Shown piece by piece: positions 21,140-30,674 of a stretch of DNA of 64,000 nucleotides. The DNA comes from Conexibacter stalactiti. Lineage in GTDB: Bacteria; Actinomycetota; Thermoleophilia; Solirubrobacterales; Solirubrobacteraceae. Under the pieces are notes generated by a model. That model worked only from the letters and a program-made list of their open reading frames with translations, was not told where the DNA came from and did no database searches. The stretch is from the NCBI RefSeq assembly GCF_035967765.1, contig NZ_JAYWIT010000019.1; one strand, given 5' to 3'. A program made the translations under genes and the position numbers. How positions within the stretch are numbered: the stretch's first letter is position 1; each line of letters begins with the position of its first letter.

Positions 21140-22716
21140 AGCCGCCCCTTTCTCCCTCTGTGACTGCCTCGACCGCATCCCCATCCCAGCCTGCGTGGCT
21201 TGCCGCGCTGCAGGCCCGTCTGACGCCGGCGCCGGTCAGCGGCCGCGCCACCGACGGCCGCCTCTACGGCGGCCTCGCGCTGCTCGCCGTCGTCTGCGCC
21301 GCGCTGACGCTGCTCTACCCGTCGACGCCGACCTACGACCCGTGGGCGTGGATCGTGTGGGGTCGCGAGATCGTCCACTTCGACCTGACGACGACCGGCG
21401 GCCCGTCGTGGAAGCCGCTGACGGTCATCTTCACGACGCTCTTCGCGCCGTTCGGCGACATCGCGCCCGACCTCTGGCTGGTCGTCGGCCGCGCCGGCGC
21501 CTTCATGGCCGTCTTCCTCGCCTTCCGGCTCGCCTGGCGCCTGACCGGCGGCTCGATCCCGGCGCGCGTGATCGCCGGCGTGATCGCCGCGATGGCGCTG
21601 TTCATCAGCTCGCAGTTCATCCGCAACATGACGCTCGGCAACTCCGAGGGCCTGCTGGTCGCCTTCACGCTGTGGGCGATCGAGCGTCATCTCGACGGCA
21701 AGTACCGCCAGGCGTTCGCGCTCGGGTTCCTGTCGGCGCTGCTGCGGCCGGAGATCTGGCCCTTCCTCGGCCTCTACGGCCTGTGGCTGCTGCTGATCGA
21801 CCGCGACCGCCGCACGCTCGTGCTCGTCGTCACCTGCGGCGTGCTGATCCCGGTCCTGTGGCTGCTGCCGGAGTACTGGGGCTCGGGCAACTTCTGGCGC
21901 GCGGCGGATCGCGCGCAGCAGCCGAGCCCGAACAGCCCCGCCTTCGCCGACTTCCCCTTCTGGCAGGTGATCAAGAACACCTGGCCGCTGATGCTGACGC
22001 CGGTCAAGGCGGCCGCCGCCTTCGCGCTCGTCGTCGCCGGCTGGCAGTGGTTCAAGCACAGACGCGACCTCGTCGTGATAGCCGTCTTCGGGCTCGCCGT
22101 GCTGTGGATCTGCGAGATCGCGCTGATGACGCAGGCCGGCTTCTCCGGCAACCCGCGCTACATCATCCTCGGCACGACGCTGATCGCCGTGATCGGCGGC
22201 GTCGGCTTCGGCCGCGCGGTCGACATCGCCAGCGCCCTCGTCGTGCGCGTCGCCAGAGGCGGCAAGAACGCCAACTGGCTCGCGATCGGGACCGGCGTGG
22301 TCGCCTGCGTCGTGCTGCTGGCGGCGACCTACCACTGGGCCGGCCCGCGCTTCCGCAGCTTCGGCAACCTCGACCGCGCGCTGCGCTACCAGGCGCAGCT
22401 GCGGATCGACCTCGACAAGTCGCTCGGCAAGGTCGGCGGCGGCGAGTACTTCGCGCAGTGCGGCCAGATGGCGACCGGCACCTACCAGGTCCCGATGGTC
22501 GCCTGGTACGTCCACCGGCACACCAACGAGGTCGGCCTCGAGCCCGGCGAGCACGGCTCCGTCGTCGCCTCGCGCTCGACCGGCGCCGCCCCGTGGGCGC
22601 CCGCGGGGGACACCTTCCCGTGGGGCTACACGAAGCTGATAGAGCAGCGCACGACCCACCTGTACTCGACCTGTCCCGCGAAGCCGGGTTCCGTTGCCGC
22701 CGAAGCGGCCGGGTAA
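21136..22716 (+). CDS. GT-C type integral membrane glycosyltransferase
   Basis: 526 residues, GTG start overlapping the previous stop. The first loop after helix 1 carries acidic TYDPWAWIVWGREI, the position of the catalytic Asp in GT-C enzymes. Around 11 helices follow (for example ALRPEIWPFLGLYGLWLL). A C-terminal extracytoplasmic region (about 410-526) contains Cys in EYFAQCGQ and YSTCPAK. Such enzymes transfer sugars from polyprenyl-phosphate donors outside the membrane. Donor and acceptor unknown. Confidence 0.82.
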   Translation: MKPPLSPSVTASTASPSQPAWLAALQARLTPAPVSGRATDGRLYGGLALLAVVCAALTLLYPSTPTYDPWAWIVWGREIVHFDLTTTGGPSWKPLTVIFTTLFAPFGDIAPDLWLVVGRAGAFMAVFLAFRLAWRLTGGSIPARVIAGVIAAMALFISSQFIRNMTLGNSEGLLVAFTLWAIERHLDGKYRQAFALGFLSALLRPEIWPFLGLYGLWLLLIDRDRRTLVLVVTCGVLIPVLWLLPEYWGSGNFWRAADRAQQPSPNSPAFADFPFWQVIKNTWPLMLTPVKAAAAFALVVAGWQWFKHRRDLVVIAVFGLAVLWICEIALMTQAGFSGNPRYIILGTTLIAVIGGVGFGRAVDIASALVVRVARGGKNANWLAIGTGVVACVVLLAATYHWAGPRFRSFGNLDRALRYQAQLRIDLDKSLGKVGGGEYFAQCGQMATGTYQVPMVAWYVHRHTNEVGLEPGEHGSVVASRSTGAAPWAPAGDTFPWGYTKLIEQRTTHLYSTCPAKPGSVAAEAAG

Positions 22717-22729
22717 CCTCTCTCCGTCG

Positions 22730-24331
22730 ATGGCCACGGTTGCAGTCCCCCGTTCCGAGCGCAAGCTCGACCTGCGCGCCTCCGACGCGCTGATCGCCGC
22801 CGTCACCCTGATCGTCCTGACGGCGCTGTCGGTCTACGTCCGCACACGGGCGATATCGGGCTCCTTCTGGATGGACGAAGGGCTGTCGGTCGGCATCGCC
22901 TCGCACGACCTCTTCGACATCCCGGGCGTCCTGAGAGAGGACGGCTCGCCGCCGCTCTACTACATGGGCCTCCACCTCTGGATGGACCTCTTCGGGCGCA
23001 CCGAGACGGCCGTGCACTGGTGGTCGCTGCTCGCCTCGCTGTTGACGATCCCGGCGGCGATGTGGGCCGGCTGGAGCCTCTGGGGCAAGCGCGCCGGCTT
23101 GATCGGCGCCGCGCTCTGCTCGCTCAGCCCCTTCCTCACCTCCTACGGCGAGGAAGCGCGCATGTACGCGCTGATGACGCTGTGGGCGCTGCTGGCGACC
23201 GCCTTCTTCCTGCACGCCTTCGTCTACCGCAGAGGCCGCGGCCACGTCGTCGGCTTCGCGATCTTCCAGACGCTGATGCTCTACACGCACGGCTGGGGGA
23301 TCTTCTACGGGCTCGCCTCGTTCGCGGCGCTGATCGTGCTGTGGTGGCGCAGCGAGGAGAGAAGAACGCTCGCGATCGAGGGCCTGGCCGCCTACGGCGC
23401 CGCCGCGATCCTGTTCTTGCCGTGGCTGCCGACGCTGCTGTTCCAGGCCGGGCACACGGCCGCGCCGTGGGGCAGAGCGCCGCGCTTCGGCGCGCCGATC
23501 CAGATCTCGCGCGACCTCTTCGGCGGCGACCGCGCCTCGATCATCCTGCTGCTGATCGGCGGCTTCGGCGTCGCGACCGCCCTGCAGGCGCACAAGGGCA
23601 AGCGCGACGGCGAACGGCTGGCGATCTGGGTGCTGCTGCTGATCCCGCTGGTGACGCTCGCGATCGCCTGGACGCTGTCGCAGTTCAACCCCGCGTGGGC
23701 GTCGCGCTACTTCGCCGTCGCGCTGGGCCCGATGCTGCTGCTGTCGGCACTCGGCCTGATGCGGGCGAGAACGCTCGGCCTCGTCGCGCTCGCCGTGCTG
23801 ATGCTGTTCTGGGTCAACCCGCAGCCGTTCGTCGACGGCTACAAGAGCGACGTGCGCGACATCGGCGCCGAGGCCGGATCGCTGCTCAGAGACGACGACC
23901 TCGTGATCGTCGGTCAGCCCGAGCAGGTGCCGGTCGCCTGGTACTACATGCCCGGCGGCCTGAGATACGCCGACACCGCCGGCCCGGTCGACGACCCCCG
24001 TCACATGGACTGGGTCGACGCGATGGACAAGTACGAGGCGGCCCAGCCGCGCGATGTGCTGCCGAGACTGATTGATAGCCTGCAGCCCGGCCAGAAGGTT
24101 CTCTTCATGCGTCCGCTCACCGAGGGCGTCGAGAACTGGTCGGCTCCGTGGACGCAGCTCGCCCGGCGCCGTTCGGCGCAGTTCGGTGCGATCCTTGCGC
24201 AGGCCGCAAGAGACGGCGTGCTCAGAGAGCTGGCCGTCGCACCGAAGTTCTACCGCGGTGCATCCACGGTCGGCAACGTCGGGATCCTCTACGAGAAGGT
24301 CTCCGACAGACCATTGACGCAACTCCCCTGA
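22730..24331 (+). CDS. GT39/ArnT-like membrane glycosyltransferase
   Basis: 533 residues from the ATG at 22730; the earlier in-frame ATG lies inside the preceding gene. The N-terminal loop has SGSFWMDEGLSVGIA, with the D-E pair expected for PMT/ArnT-type catalysis, and then EDGSPPLYYMGLHLWM and FLTSYGEEARMYALM, both typical of this superfamily (family knowledge). Around 11 helices precede a soluble C-terminal domain (about 380-533). TAACCT 10 nt before the ATG is a possible extra -10. It may use a different sugar from the preceding paralogous gene. Confidence 0.85.
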   Translation: MATVAVPRSERKLDLRASDALIAAVTLIVLTALSVYVRTRAISGSFWMDEGLSVGIASHDLFDIPGVLREDGSPPLYYMGLHLWMDLFGRTETAVHWWSLLASLLTIPAAMWAGWSLWGKRAGLIGAALCSLSPFLTSYGEEARMYALMTLWALLATAFFLHAFVYRRGRGHVVGFAIFQTLMLYTHGWGIFYGLASFAALIVLWWRSEERRTLAIEGLAAYGAAAILFLPWLPTLLFQAGHTAAPWGRAPRFGAPIQISRDLFGGDRASIILLLIGGFGVATALQAHKGKRDGERLAIWVLLLIPLVTLAIAWTLSQFNPAWASRYFAVALGPMLLLSALGLMRARTLGLVALAVLMLFWVNPQPFVDGYKSDVRDIGAEAGSLLRDDDLVIVGQPEQVPVAWYYMPGGLRYADTAGPVDDPRHMDWVDAMDKYEAAQPRDVLPRLIDSLQPGQKVLFMRPLTEGVENWSAPWTQLARRRSAQFGAILAQAARDGVLRELAVAPKFYRGASTVGNVGILYEKVSDRPLTQLP

Positions 24332-24356
24332 ACCGCCGCAGCGAAGACGAACGGAT

Positions 24357-25919
24357 ATGACTGAGAACGAGACTTCCCCCAGCCCCGCTCCCAAGGACAG
24401 CCGCCCGTACGTCGTGCTCGGCGGCGGTCCGGCGGGATTGACCGCCGGCTACCTGCTGGCCAAGCGCGGCGAGCCCGTGATCGTGCTGGAGTCGACCGAC
24501 CAGGTCGGCGGCATCGCCCGCACCGAGGTGCGCAGAGCGCCCGACGGCGGCGAGTACCGCTTCGACCTCGGCGGTCATCGCTTCTTCACGAAGGTCAGAG
24601 AGGTCGACGACCTCTGGCTCGAGATCATGAGAGGCGAGTTCCTCCTGCGCCCGCGCCAGTCGCGCATCTACTGGCGGCGCAAGTTCCTCCAGTATCCGCT
24701 GGAGGGCATGGACGTGATCAAGAAGCTCGGCCCGGTCGACCTGATGCGCGCCGGCTTCTCCTACCTCTACGCGGCGATCAAGACGAAGGTCCGCCCGCAG
24801 AGAGAGGACACGCTCGAGCAGTGGGTCTCCAACCGCTTCGGCAGATGGCTCTTCACGCAGTTCTTCAAGACCTACACCGAGAAGGTCTGGGGCGTCTCGA
24901 CCTCTGAGCTGCGCGCCGACTGGGCCGCGCAGCGGATCAAGGGCCTCTCCTTCTTCTCCGCCGCCAAGGCCGCCTTCCTCGGCAACAAGGGCAACGAGAT
25001 CAGATCGCTGATCGGCGAGTTCCACTACCCCAGATTCGGCCCCGGCCAGATGTGGGAGAGAATGGTCGCCGAGATCGAGGCGCACGGCGGCGAGGTGCGG
25101 ATGAACGCGCCCGTCACGAGAGTCGTGATCGAGAACGGCCTCGCGACCGGCGTGATCGCCGGCGGCGAGACGATCGAGGCGCGCGCCGTGATCTCCTCGC
25201 TGCCGCTCGGCACGACGACGAGAATCACCGATCCCGAGGCGCCCGCCGAGGTCCGCGACGCCGGCCGCAGCCTGCGCTACCGCGACTTCCTCACCGTCTC
25301 GCTCGTGATCGACGGCAGAGACCTCTTCCCGGACAACTGGATCTACATCCACGAGCCCGGCGTCAAGGTCGGCCGGATCCAGAACTTCCGCTCGTGGAGC
25401 CCGTGGATGGTGCCCAACGACCACGAGGCGTCGATCGGCATGGAGTACTTCTGCTTCGAGGGCGACGCGCTCTGGAACATGGCCGACGACGACCTCGTCG
25501 AGCTGGCCAAGCGCGAGCTGGGCGAGATGGGCCTCGGCGACCCGTCGAGAGTCACGATGGGCTTCGCGACGCGCGTCCACAAGGCCTACCCGGTCTACGA
25601 CGAGCAGTACGCGAGAAACCTCGAGGTCGTCAAGGAGTGGCTGGCCGAGACGCCCAACCTCGTGCAGGTCGGCCGCAACGGTCTCCACCGCTACAACAAC
25701 TCCGACCACTCGATGCTGACCGCGATGCGCGCGGTCGACAACCTCGTCGACGGCACCAGACACGACATCTGGGCGGTCAACGCGGAGCAGGAGTACCACG
25801 AGGAGGACGGCAGCGACAAGGTCAGCGGTCAGGGCGACCGCAACGCCGCCAACCCGTACCCGTACAGAGAGGCGCCGCCGGAGAACGAGCGCGAGAGAGC
25901 GGCGAACACCGCCTCCTAG
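24357..25919 (+). CDS. FAD-dependent oxidoreductase, UDP-galactopyranose-mutase / amine-oxidase-like
   Basis: 520 residues. The Rossmann FAD motif is VVLGGGPAGLTAGYLLAKRG (about 19-38), followed by VIVLESTDQVGGIART and the GGHRFF element typical of UGM-like and polysaccharide-cluster flavoproteins. The C-terminal FAD contact is VGRNGLHRYNNSDHSMLTA. It probably reduces or rearranges a sugar nucleotide for the surrounding glycan pathway, but a carotenoid-like substrate cannot be excluded. About 16 of 47 arginines are AGA codons by my count. It starts 25 nt after the GT39-like gene and ends at a strong hairpin, making it the last gene of the operon. Confidence 0.85.
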   Translation: MTENETSPSPAPKDSRPYVVLGGGPAGLTAGYLLAKRGEPVIVLESTDQVGGIARTEVRRAPDGGEYRFDLGGHRFFTKVREVDDLWLEIMRGEFLLRPRQSRIYWRRKFLQYPLEGMDVIKKLGPVDLMRAGFSYLYAAIKTKVRPQREDTLEQWVSNRFGRWLFTQFFKTYTEKVWGVSTSELRADWAAQRIKGLSFFSAAKAAFLGNKGNEIRSLIGEFHYPRFGPGQMWERMVAEIEAHGGEVRMNAPVTRVVIENGLATGVIAGGETIEARAVISSLPLGTTTRITDPEAPAEVRDAGRSLRYRDFLTVSLVIDGRDLFPDNWIYIHEPGVKVGRIQNFRSWSPWMVPNDHEASIGMEYFCFEGDALWNMADDDLVELAKRELGEMGLGDPSRVTMGFATRVHKAYPVYDEQYARNLEVVKEWLAETPNLVQVGRNGLHRYNNSDHSMLTAMRAVDNLVDGTRHDIWAVNAEQEYHEEDGSDKVSGQGDRNAANPYPYREAPPENERERAANTAS

Positions 25920-25945
25920 CGCCCGCCCGCAGCACCCCGTTTTTC

Positions 25946-25973
25946 CGAGAGCCCCGCTGATGCGGGGCTCTCG
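25946..25973 (+). terminator. Strong terminator of the polysaccharide operon
   Basis: A perfect 12-bp stem CGAGAGCCCCGC / GCGGGGCTCTCG with tetraloop TGAT, followed by TCGTTGT. It is 26 nt past the flavoprotein stop. Confidence 0.88.
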
Positions 25974-26060
25974 TCGTTGTGGGCGGTTTCGCGCTCAAGG
26001 GCGCGGGTGGCGGGCCGATTGCCGGGAGAAGAGAAGTCATCGCTGGAGGTCTTTCCCGTC

Positions 26061-28229
26061 ATGCGCATCACCCGTCGCTCCCTCACTCCGCTGCTCGCGG
26101 GGCTGTCGTCGCTCGCGCTGCTGCCAGCGGCGGCGGCCGCGGCCGACACGGTCCCGGGCGAGGTCGTCGTCCGCTTCGAGAAGGGGACCAGCGGCGCCGC
26201 GCAGACGCGCGCCGCCAGCGCCGCCGGCGGCGAGCGCTCGGCCGCGATCGCGCTGCCGGCGACGCGCGTCGTGCGCCTGGAGGACGGCGTCTCGCCCGCC
26301 GCCGCCGTGCGCGCGCTGGAGCGTCGCGACGACGTGGTGTGGGCCGAACCGAACTACCGCGTCGCGACGACGCGGCTGCCCGACGATCCGCTGCTGCCGC
26401 AGCTGTGGGGCCTGCGCAACGACGGCCAGGCGGTCCCGCAGGCGCTCGCCCCCGGCGACGACGGCGCCCGTGCCGGCACGCCCGGCGTCGACCTCGGCGC
26501 CGAGCGCGCGTGGGACGTCACGACCGGCTCCGCGCAGACGCTCGTCGGCGTCGTCGACACCGGCATCGCCCACCACGAGGACCTCGACGCCAACCTGCGC
26601 GTCGACCTCTCGCGCGACTTCCGCGACCCGTTCGACGACGACGGCGATCCGACCGCCGACGCCGACGGTCACGGCACGCACGTCGCGGGCACGATCGGCG
26701 CCGTCGGCGGCAACGGGATCGGCGTCGCGGGCGTGAACTGGCAGGTCGGCCTCGTCGCGCTGCGCGCGCTCGACGCCGGCACCGGCACCAGCGCCGACAT
26801 CGCCGCCTCCTTCGCGTACGCCGGGCAGCTCGGGCTGCCGGTCGTCAACGCCAGCCTCGGCGGCCCCAACCTGTCGCACGCCGTCTCCGACGCGATCCGG
26901 CTCTCGCCCGGGACGCTGTTCGTCGTCGCGGCCGGCAACGACGGCGAGGACATCGACAGAGACGCCGCCTACCCGTGCAGACTGCCGCACGGCAACATCG
27001 TCTGCGTCGCGGCGACCGGCAACGTCGGCGACCTCTCGTGGTTCTCGAACTTCGGGCGCGAGGCGGTCGACGTCGGCGCGCCCGGCAGCCAGATCCTCAG
27101 CACCACGCCGAGCTACAGAGCGGCCCACGACCTGCCGATCGACGTCGCCAGCTTCCCGACGGAGTGGACGACCGGCCCGGCCGGCCAGCAATGGGCGGTC
27201 GTCGCCGAGCCCGACGGCGACGAGCTGGCGATGCCGGCCGCCGGCGACCTGCAGCCGGGGATCGACAGCTTTGTCACCGGCAGAGCGTTCAGCCTCGCCG
27301 GCAGACGCGCCTGCACGCTGCTGACGCAGGCGCGAGCCGACCTCGGCGACCCGGACGCACCGTCCGGCATGGCGATCGTCGAGCGGACGATCGACGGCGT
27401 CGGCTGGAGCGAGATCGGCCGCTTCACGACCGGCGGTTGGCAGCAGCGCAGATACTCGCTGCTGGCTGACGGAGCCGACGAGGTGAAGGTGCGCGTGCGG
27501 CTCGTCTCCTCCGACGACACGCCCGCGGGCCTCTCCGGCGTGCGGATCGCCGACATTACGGCCGTCTGCCTCGACGAGGCGCGCCACAACGCCTACGTCC
27601 GTCACAACGGCACCTCGATGGCCAGCCCCCACGTCGCCGGGGCGGCCGCGCTGCTGCTGGCGCGCAACCCGCACCTGACGATGCCGCAGTTGCGCGACGC
27701 GCTGCTGTCGACGACGACGCCGCAGCCGGCGCTGTTCGGCCGCACGGTGACCGGCGGCAACGTCGACGTCGTCGCCGCGCTCGCCGCCGCGACGCCGCCC
27801 GCGCCGACGCCGATCCCGCCGGTGCCCGCTCCGGCCCCGCCGGCTCCGGCTCCGGCTCCGCTGCCCGCGGCGGTCCCGCCGACCGCCGCGCAGACGGTCC
27901 GCGGCAGCCTGCTCGTCGAGGGGCGGCGGCTGCGCGCCGATCGTGGCGTCGTCGTCCGCGTCGGCGTCGATGCCGTCGCCTCCGTGCGCGCCAGCGGCAG
28001 AGTCAGCTGGCGCGGCGGCAGCGCGCCGCTGCGCGCCGCTGTCTCGCGCGGCGTCGTGCGCTCCGGCGCGATCGCGACGCTGCGGCTGCGTCTGTCCGAG
28101 CGCGACCTGCGCCGCGCGCTGAGCGCCAGCCGCGCCGGCCGTCCGGTCACCGCCGTCGTGCGGGTGCGGATCGTGCCGCGCGGCGAGCTGCGCGCGCGGA
28201 CGCTGACGAAGCGCGTGCGCGTCGGGTAG
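26061..28229 (+). CDS. Secreted S8 (subtilisin-like) serine protease with inserted domain
   Basis: 722 residues from the ATG preceded by TGGAGGT. Order: signal peptide (to about 32, AAAAADT); an inhibitor-like prodomain (GEVVVRFEKG to VVWAEPNYRV); a catalytic domain with D166 (GVVDTGI), H204 (GHGTHVAG), the oxyanion Asn in AAGND, and S519 (NGTSMASPHVAG). Between GSQILST and the Ser motif sits an unusual insertion of about 155 residues containing its own Cys pair and a beta-rich segment. After the catalytic domain come a Pro/Ala linker (about 577-610) and a basic beta C-terminal domain. An extracellular protease; substrates unknown. Confidence 0.92.
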   Translation: MRITRRSLTPLLAGLSSLALLPAAAAAADTVPGEVVVRFEKGTSGAAQTRAASAAGGERSAAIALPATRVVRLEDGVSPAAAVRALERRDDVVWAEPNYRVATTRLPDDPLLPQLWGLRNDGQAVPQALAPGDDGARAGTPGVDLGAERAWDVTTGSAQTLVGVVDTGIAHHEDLDANLRVDLSRDFRDPFDDDGDPTADADGHGTHVAGTIGAVGGNGIGVAGVNWQVGLVALRALDAGTGTSADIAASFAYAGQLGLPVVNASLGGPNLSHAVSDAIRLSPGTLFVVAAGNDGEDIDRDAAYPCRLPHGNIVCVAATGNVGDLSWFSNFGREAVDVGAPGSQILSTTPSYRAAHDLPIDVASFPTEWTTGPAGQQWAVVAEPDGDELAMPAAGDLQPGIDSFVTGRAFSLAGRRACTLLTQARADLGDPDAPSGMAIVERTIDGVGWSEIGRFTTGGWQQRRYSLLADGADEVKVRVRLVSSDDTPAGLSGVRIADITAVCLDEARHNAYVRHNGTSMASPHVAGAAALLLARNPHLTMPQLRDALLSTTTPQPALFGRTVTGGNVDVVAALAAATPPAPTPIPPVPAPAPPAPAPAPLPAAVPPTAAQTVRGSLLVEGRRLRADRGVVVRVGVDAVASVRASGRVSWRGGSAPLRAAVSRGVVRSGAIATLRLRLSERDLRRALSASRAGRPVTAVVRVRIVPRGELRARTLTKRVRVG

Positions 28230-28232
28230 CGC

Positions 28233-29462
28233 TCAGTCCGCGCCGAACAGCTCCCGCGCCGCGTCAGGGCTCAGCTCGCCGAGCGCGGGCGGGGCGCTGG
28301 CGTGGCGTGGCGGCGTGGCCGACATGCGGACGGGGTTGCGGGCGACGCGGGTGGGGGTGGGGGCGGCCTCCCCGGCGCCCGGCGCGGCTCCCGCGGAGCC
28401 GGCCTCGCGCGCGGGGTGGGCGCCCGGCAGCGGCTCGAGCTCGGCGATCGGCTCCAGGCCGAGCCGCTGCGCCAGCGCGAAGGCGCCGGCGAGGTCGTTG
28501 ACCTCGCCCGCGGGGACGCCGACCGCCAGCAGCGCCTCGGCCCACTGAGCGGCGGGCGCCGTCGCGAGCCGCTCCTCCAGCGTGGCGCGCAGCTCGACGC
28601 GGGCGGCGACGCGCGCGGGGTTGGTCGCGAAGCGGGGATCGGCGGCCAGCGCGGGCTCTCCGAGCACGTCGCAGAGGCGGGCGAACTGGCGGTCGTTGCC
28701 GACCGCCAGCACGAGCCGCGTGCCGCCGGCCGCGCCGAACAGCTCGTACGGAGCGATGCTGGGGTGGGCGTTGCCCATGCGGCCCGGCACGACGCCGCCG
28801 GCCGTGTACGCCGACGCCTGGTTGACGAGCGCGGCCAGCAGCGAGGAGAGCAGGTCGACCTCGATCCGCTGGCCCTCGCCGGTCGCGGCGCGGTGGCGCA
28901 GCGCCGCGAGGATCCCCGTCGTCGTGAACAGCCCGGCGATCACGTCGACGAGCGCGACGCCGGCCTTCTGCGGGTCGCCGTCGGCCGGCCCGGTGACCGA
29001 CATCAGCCCGCCGACCGCCTGCACGAGCAGGTCGTAGCCGGGCAGCGCCGCGCCGGCGCCGCTGCTGCCGAAGCCGCTGATCGTCGCGTAGACGAGCCCG
29101 GGGTTGGCGGCGGCGAGCGTCGCGTGGTCGAGCCCCAGTCTCGCCATCACGCCGGGACGGAAGTTCTCCACGACGACATCCGCGCGCGCGGCCAGCTCGC
29201 GTGCGAGTGCGAGGTCGGCGGGGTCCTGCAGATCGAGTGCCAGCGAGCGCTTGTTGCGGTTGACCGAGAGGAAGTAGGTGGCGGTGCCGGCGGCGTCGTG
29301 CGGCGGACCCCAGGCGCGCGTGTCGTCGCCGCTGCCCGGCCGCTCGACCTTCACGACGGTCGCGCCGTAGTCGGCCAGCAGCATCGTCGCGAGCGGGCCG
29401 GCGAGCACGCGCGAGAAGTCGAGCACGAGCAGGTCATTCAACGAACCGGGGATGGCGGGCAT
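28233..29462 (-). CDS. CaiB/BaiF-family (class III) CoA transferase, possibly glutarate-CoA transferase
   Basis: 409 residues. Family features are VLDFSRVLAGPLATMLLADYGATVVKVE at the N-terminus, NKRSLALDL, VVENFRPGVM and the catalytic Asp in LPGYDLLVQA. The enzyme moves CoA between carboxylic acids. It is divergent from a glutaryl-CoA-dehydrogenase-like gene, and succinyl-CoA:glutarate CoA transferases belong to this family, so glutarate activation is a reasonable but unproven call. The C-terminal 65 residues are Pro/Ala/Gly-rich. The stop is 3 nt from the convergent protease stop, leaving no room for a terminator. Confidence 0.88.
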   Translation of the reverse strand: MPAIPGSLNDLLVLDFSRVLAGPLATMLLADYGATVVKVERPGSGDDTRAWGPPHDAAGTATYFLSVNRNKRSLALDLQDPADLALARELAARADVVVENFRPGVMARLGLDHATLAAANPGLVYATISGFGSSGAGAALPGYDLLVQAVGGLMSVTGPADGDPQKAGVALVDVIAGLFTTTGILAALRHRAATGEGQRIEVDLLSSLLAALVNQASAYTAGGVVPGRMGNAHPSIAPYELFGAAGGTRLVLAVGNDRQFARLCDVLGEPALAADPRFATNPARVAARVELRATLEERLATAPAAQWAEALLAVGVPAGEVNDLAGAFALAQRLGLEPIAELEPLPGAHPAREAGSAGAAPGAGEAAPTPTRVARNPVRMSATPPRHASAPPALGELSPDAARELFGAD

Positions 29463-29486
29463 TCTTAGATTTTATAAGATTCACGC
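29463..29486. promoter_or_regulatory. Shared AT-rich palindromic promoter between divergent CoA-transferase and acyl-CoA dehydrogenase genes
   Basis: Only 24 nt separate the two start codons. The gap holds the inverted repeat TCTTA (29463-29467) / TAAGA (29475-29479). A TATAAG (29473-29478) lies 8 nt before the plus-strand ATG. On the other strand TATAAA (29476-29471) lies 8 nt before the minus-strand ATG. Both messages would be leaderless and share one -10 region; a GntR/FCD operator here is plausible. Confidence 0.72.
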
Positions 29487-30674
29487 ATGACCGCATCGAC
29501 GACCCCCACCACACCGCTGCGCGCGAACGACTTCCTCGGCATCGACGCGCTCCTGAGCGACGAGGAGCGCGACATCCGCGACGCGGTGCGCGCCTTCGTC
29601 GCCGATCGCGTCACGCCGCACGTCGGCGACTGGTTCGAAGAGGGCACGATCCCGGCGGAGCTGCCGAAGCAGCTCGGCGACCTCGAGGTGCTCGGCATGC
29701 ACCTGACCGGCTACGGCTGCGCCGGCGCGAGCGCGACCGCGTACGGCCTCGCGTGCATGGAGCTGGAGGCCGGCGACTCGGGCGTCCGCTCGCTCGTCTC
29801 GGTGCAGGGGTCGCTGGCGATGTTCGCGATCTGGAAGTGGGGCTCGGAGGCGCAGAAGCAGGAGTGGCTGCCGCGGATGGCCGCCGGCGAGGCGATCGGC
29901 TGCTTCGGCCTGACCGAGCCCGACTCGGGCTCCGATCCCGGCTCGATGCGCACGCACGCCAAGCGCGACGGCGAGGACTGGATCCTCAACGGCCAGAAGA
30001 TGTGGATCACCAACGGCACGATCGCCGACGTCGCCGTCGTGTGGGCGAGAACGGAGGAGGGCATCCGCGGCTTCCTCGTGCCGCAGGGCACGCCCGGCTT
30101 CACGGCGCCGGAGATCCACAAGAAGCTGTCGCTGCGCGCCTCGGTCACGTCCGAGCTGGTGCTCGACGACGTGCGCCTGCCCGACAGCGCCCGTCTGCCG
30201 GAGGCGAACTCGCTGCGCGGTCCGCTCTCCTGCCTCAACGAGGCGCGCTACGGGATCGTCTGGGGTGCCGCCGGCGCCGCGCGCGCCTGCTTCGAGGCGG
30301 CGCTCGACTACGCCAAGACGCGGATCCAGTTCGACCAGCCGATCGCCTCCTTCCAGCTGATCCAGCAGAGACTGGCCGAGATGGCCGTGAAGGTGAACCA
30401 GTCGACGCTGCTGGCGCTCCACCTCGGCCGCCTCAAGGATGCCGGCACGCTGCGGCCCGAGCACGTCAGCATGGGCAAGCTGTCGAACGTCAACGCGGCG
30501 CTGGAGGTCGCGCGGACGGCGCGCCAGGTGCTCGGCGCCAACGGCATCACGCTCGAATACCCGGTGATCCGGCACATGAACAACCTCGAGTCGGTCGTCA
30601 CCTATGAGGGCACCGCCGACGTCCACGCGCTCGTGATCGGTCACGCGCTGACGGGGATCGCGGCCTTCCGGTGA
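29487..30674 (+). CDS. gcdH: Acyl-CoA dehydrogenase, glutaryl-CoA dehydrogenase-like
   Basis: 395 residues. Acyl-CoA dehydrogenase motifs: CFGLTEPDSGSDPGSM (FAD/substrate), WITNGTIADVAVVWART, FDQPIASFQLIQQRLAEM, and the catalytic Glu in VTYEGTADVHALVIG near residue 375. The TYEGT context and SLRASVTSELVLDDVRLP resemble glutaryl-CoA dehydrogenases, which oxidise and decarboxylate glutaryl-CoA to crotonyl-CoA (family knowledge). Pairing with a class III CoA transferase and a GntR regulator fits a glutarate/lysine degradation module. It overlaps the regulator gene by 4 nt. Confidence 0.85.
   Translation: MTASTTPTTPLRANDFLGIDALLSDEERDIRDAVRAFVADRVTPHVGDWFEEGTIPAELPKQLGDLEVLGMHLTGYGCAGASATAYGLACMELEAGDSGVRSLVSVQGSLAMFAIWKWGSEAQKQEWLPRMAAGEAIGCFGLTEPDSGSDPGSMRTHAKRDGEDWILNGQKMWITNGTIADVAVVWARTEEGIRGFLVPQGTPGFTAPEIHKKLSLRASVTSELVLDDVRLPDSARLPEANSLRGPLSCLNEARYGIVWGAAGAARACFEAALDYAKTRIQFDQPIASFQLIQQRLAEMAVKVNQSTLLALHLGRLKDAGTLRPEHVSMGKLSNVNAALEVARTARQVLGANGITLEYPVIRHMNNLESVVTYEGTADVHALVIGHALTGIAAFR

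Noticed and set aside
27791..27890. Pro/Ala repeat in the S8 protease as a separate repeat element
   Set aside because: It is a normal proline-rich interdomain linker read in frame within the protein.
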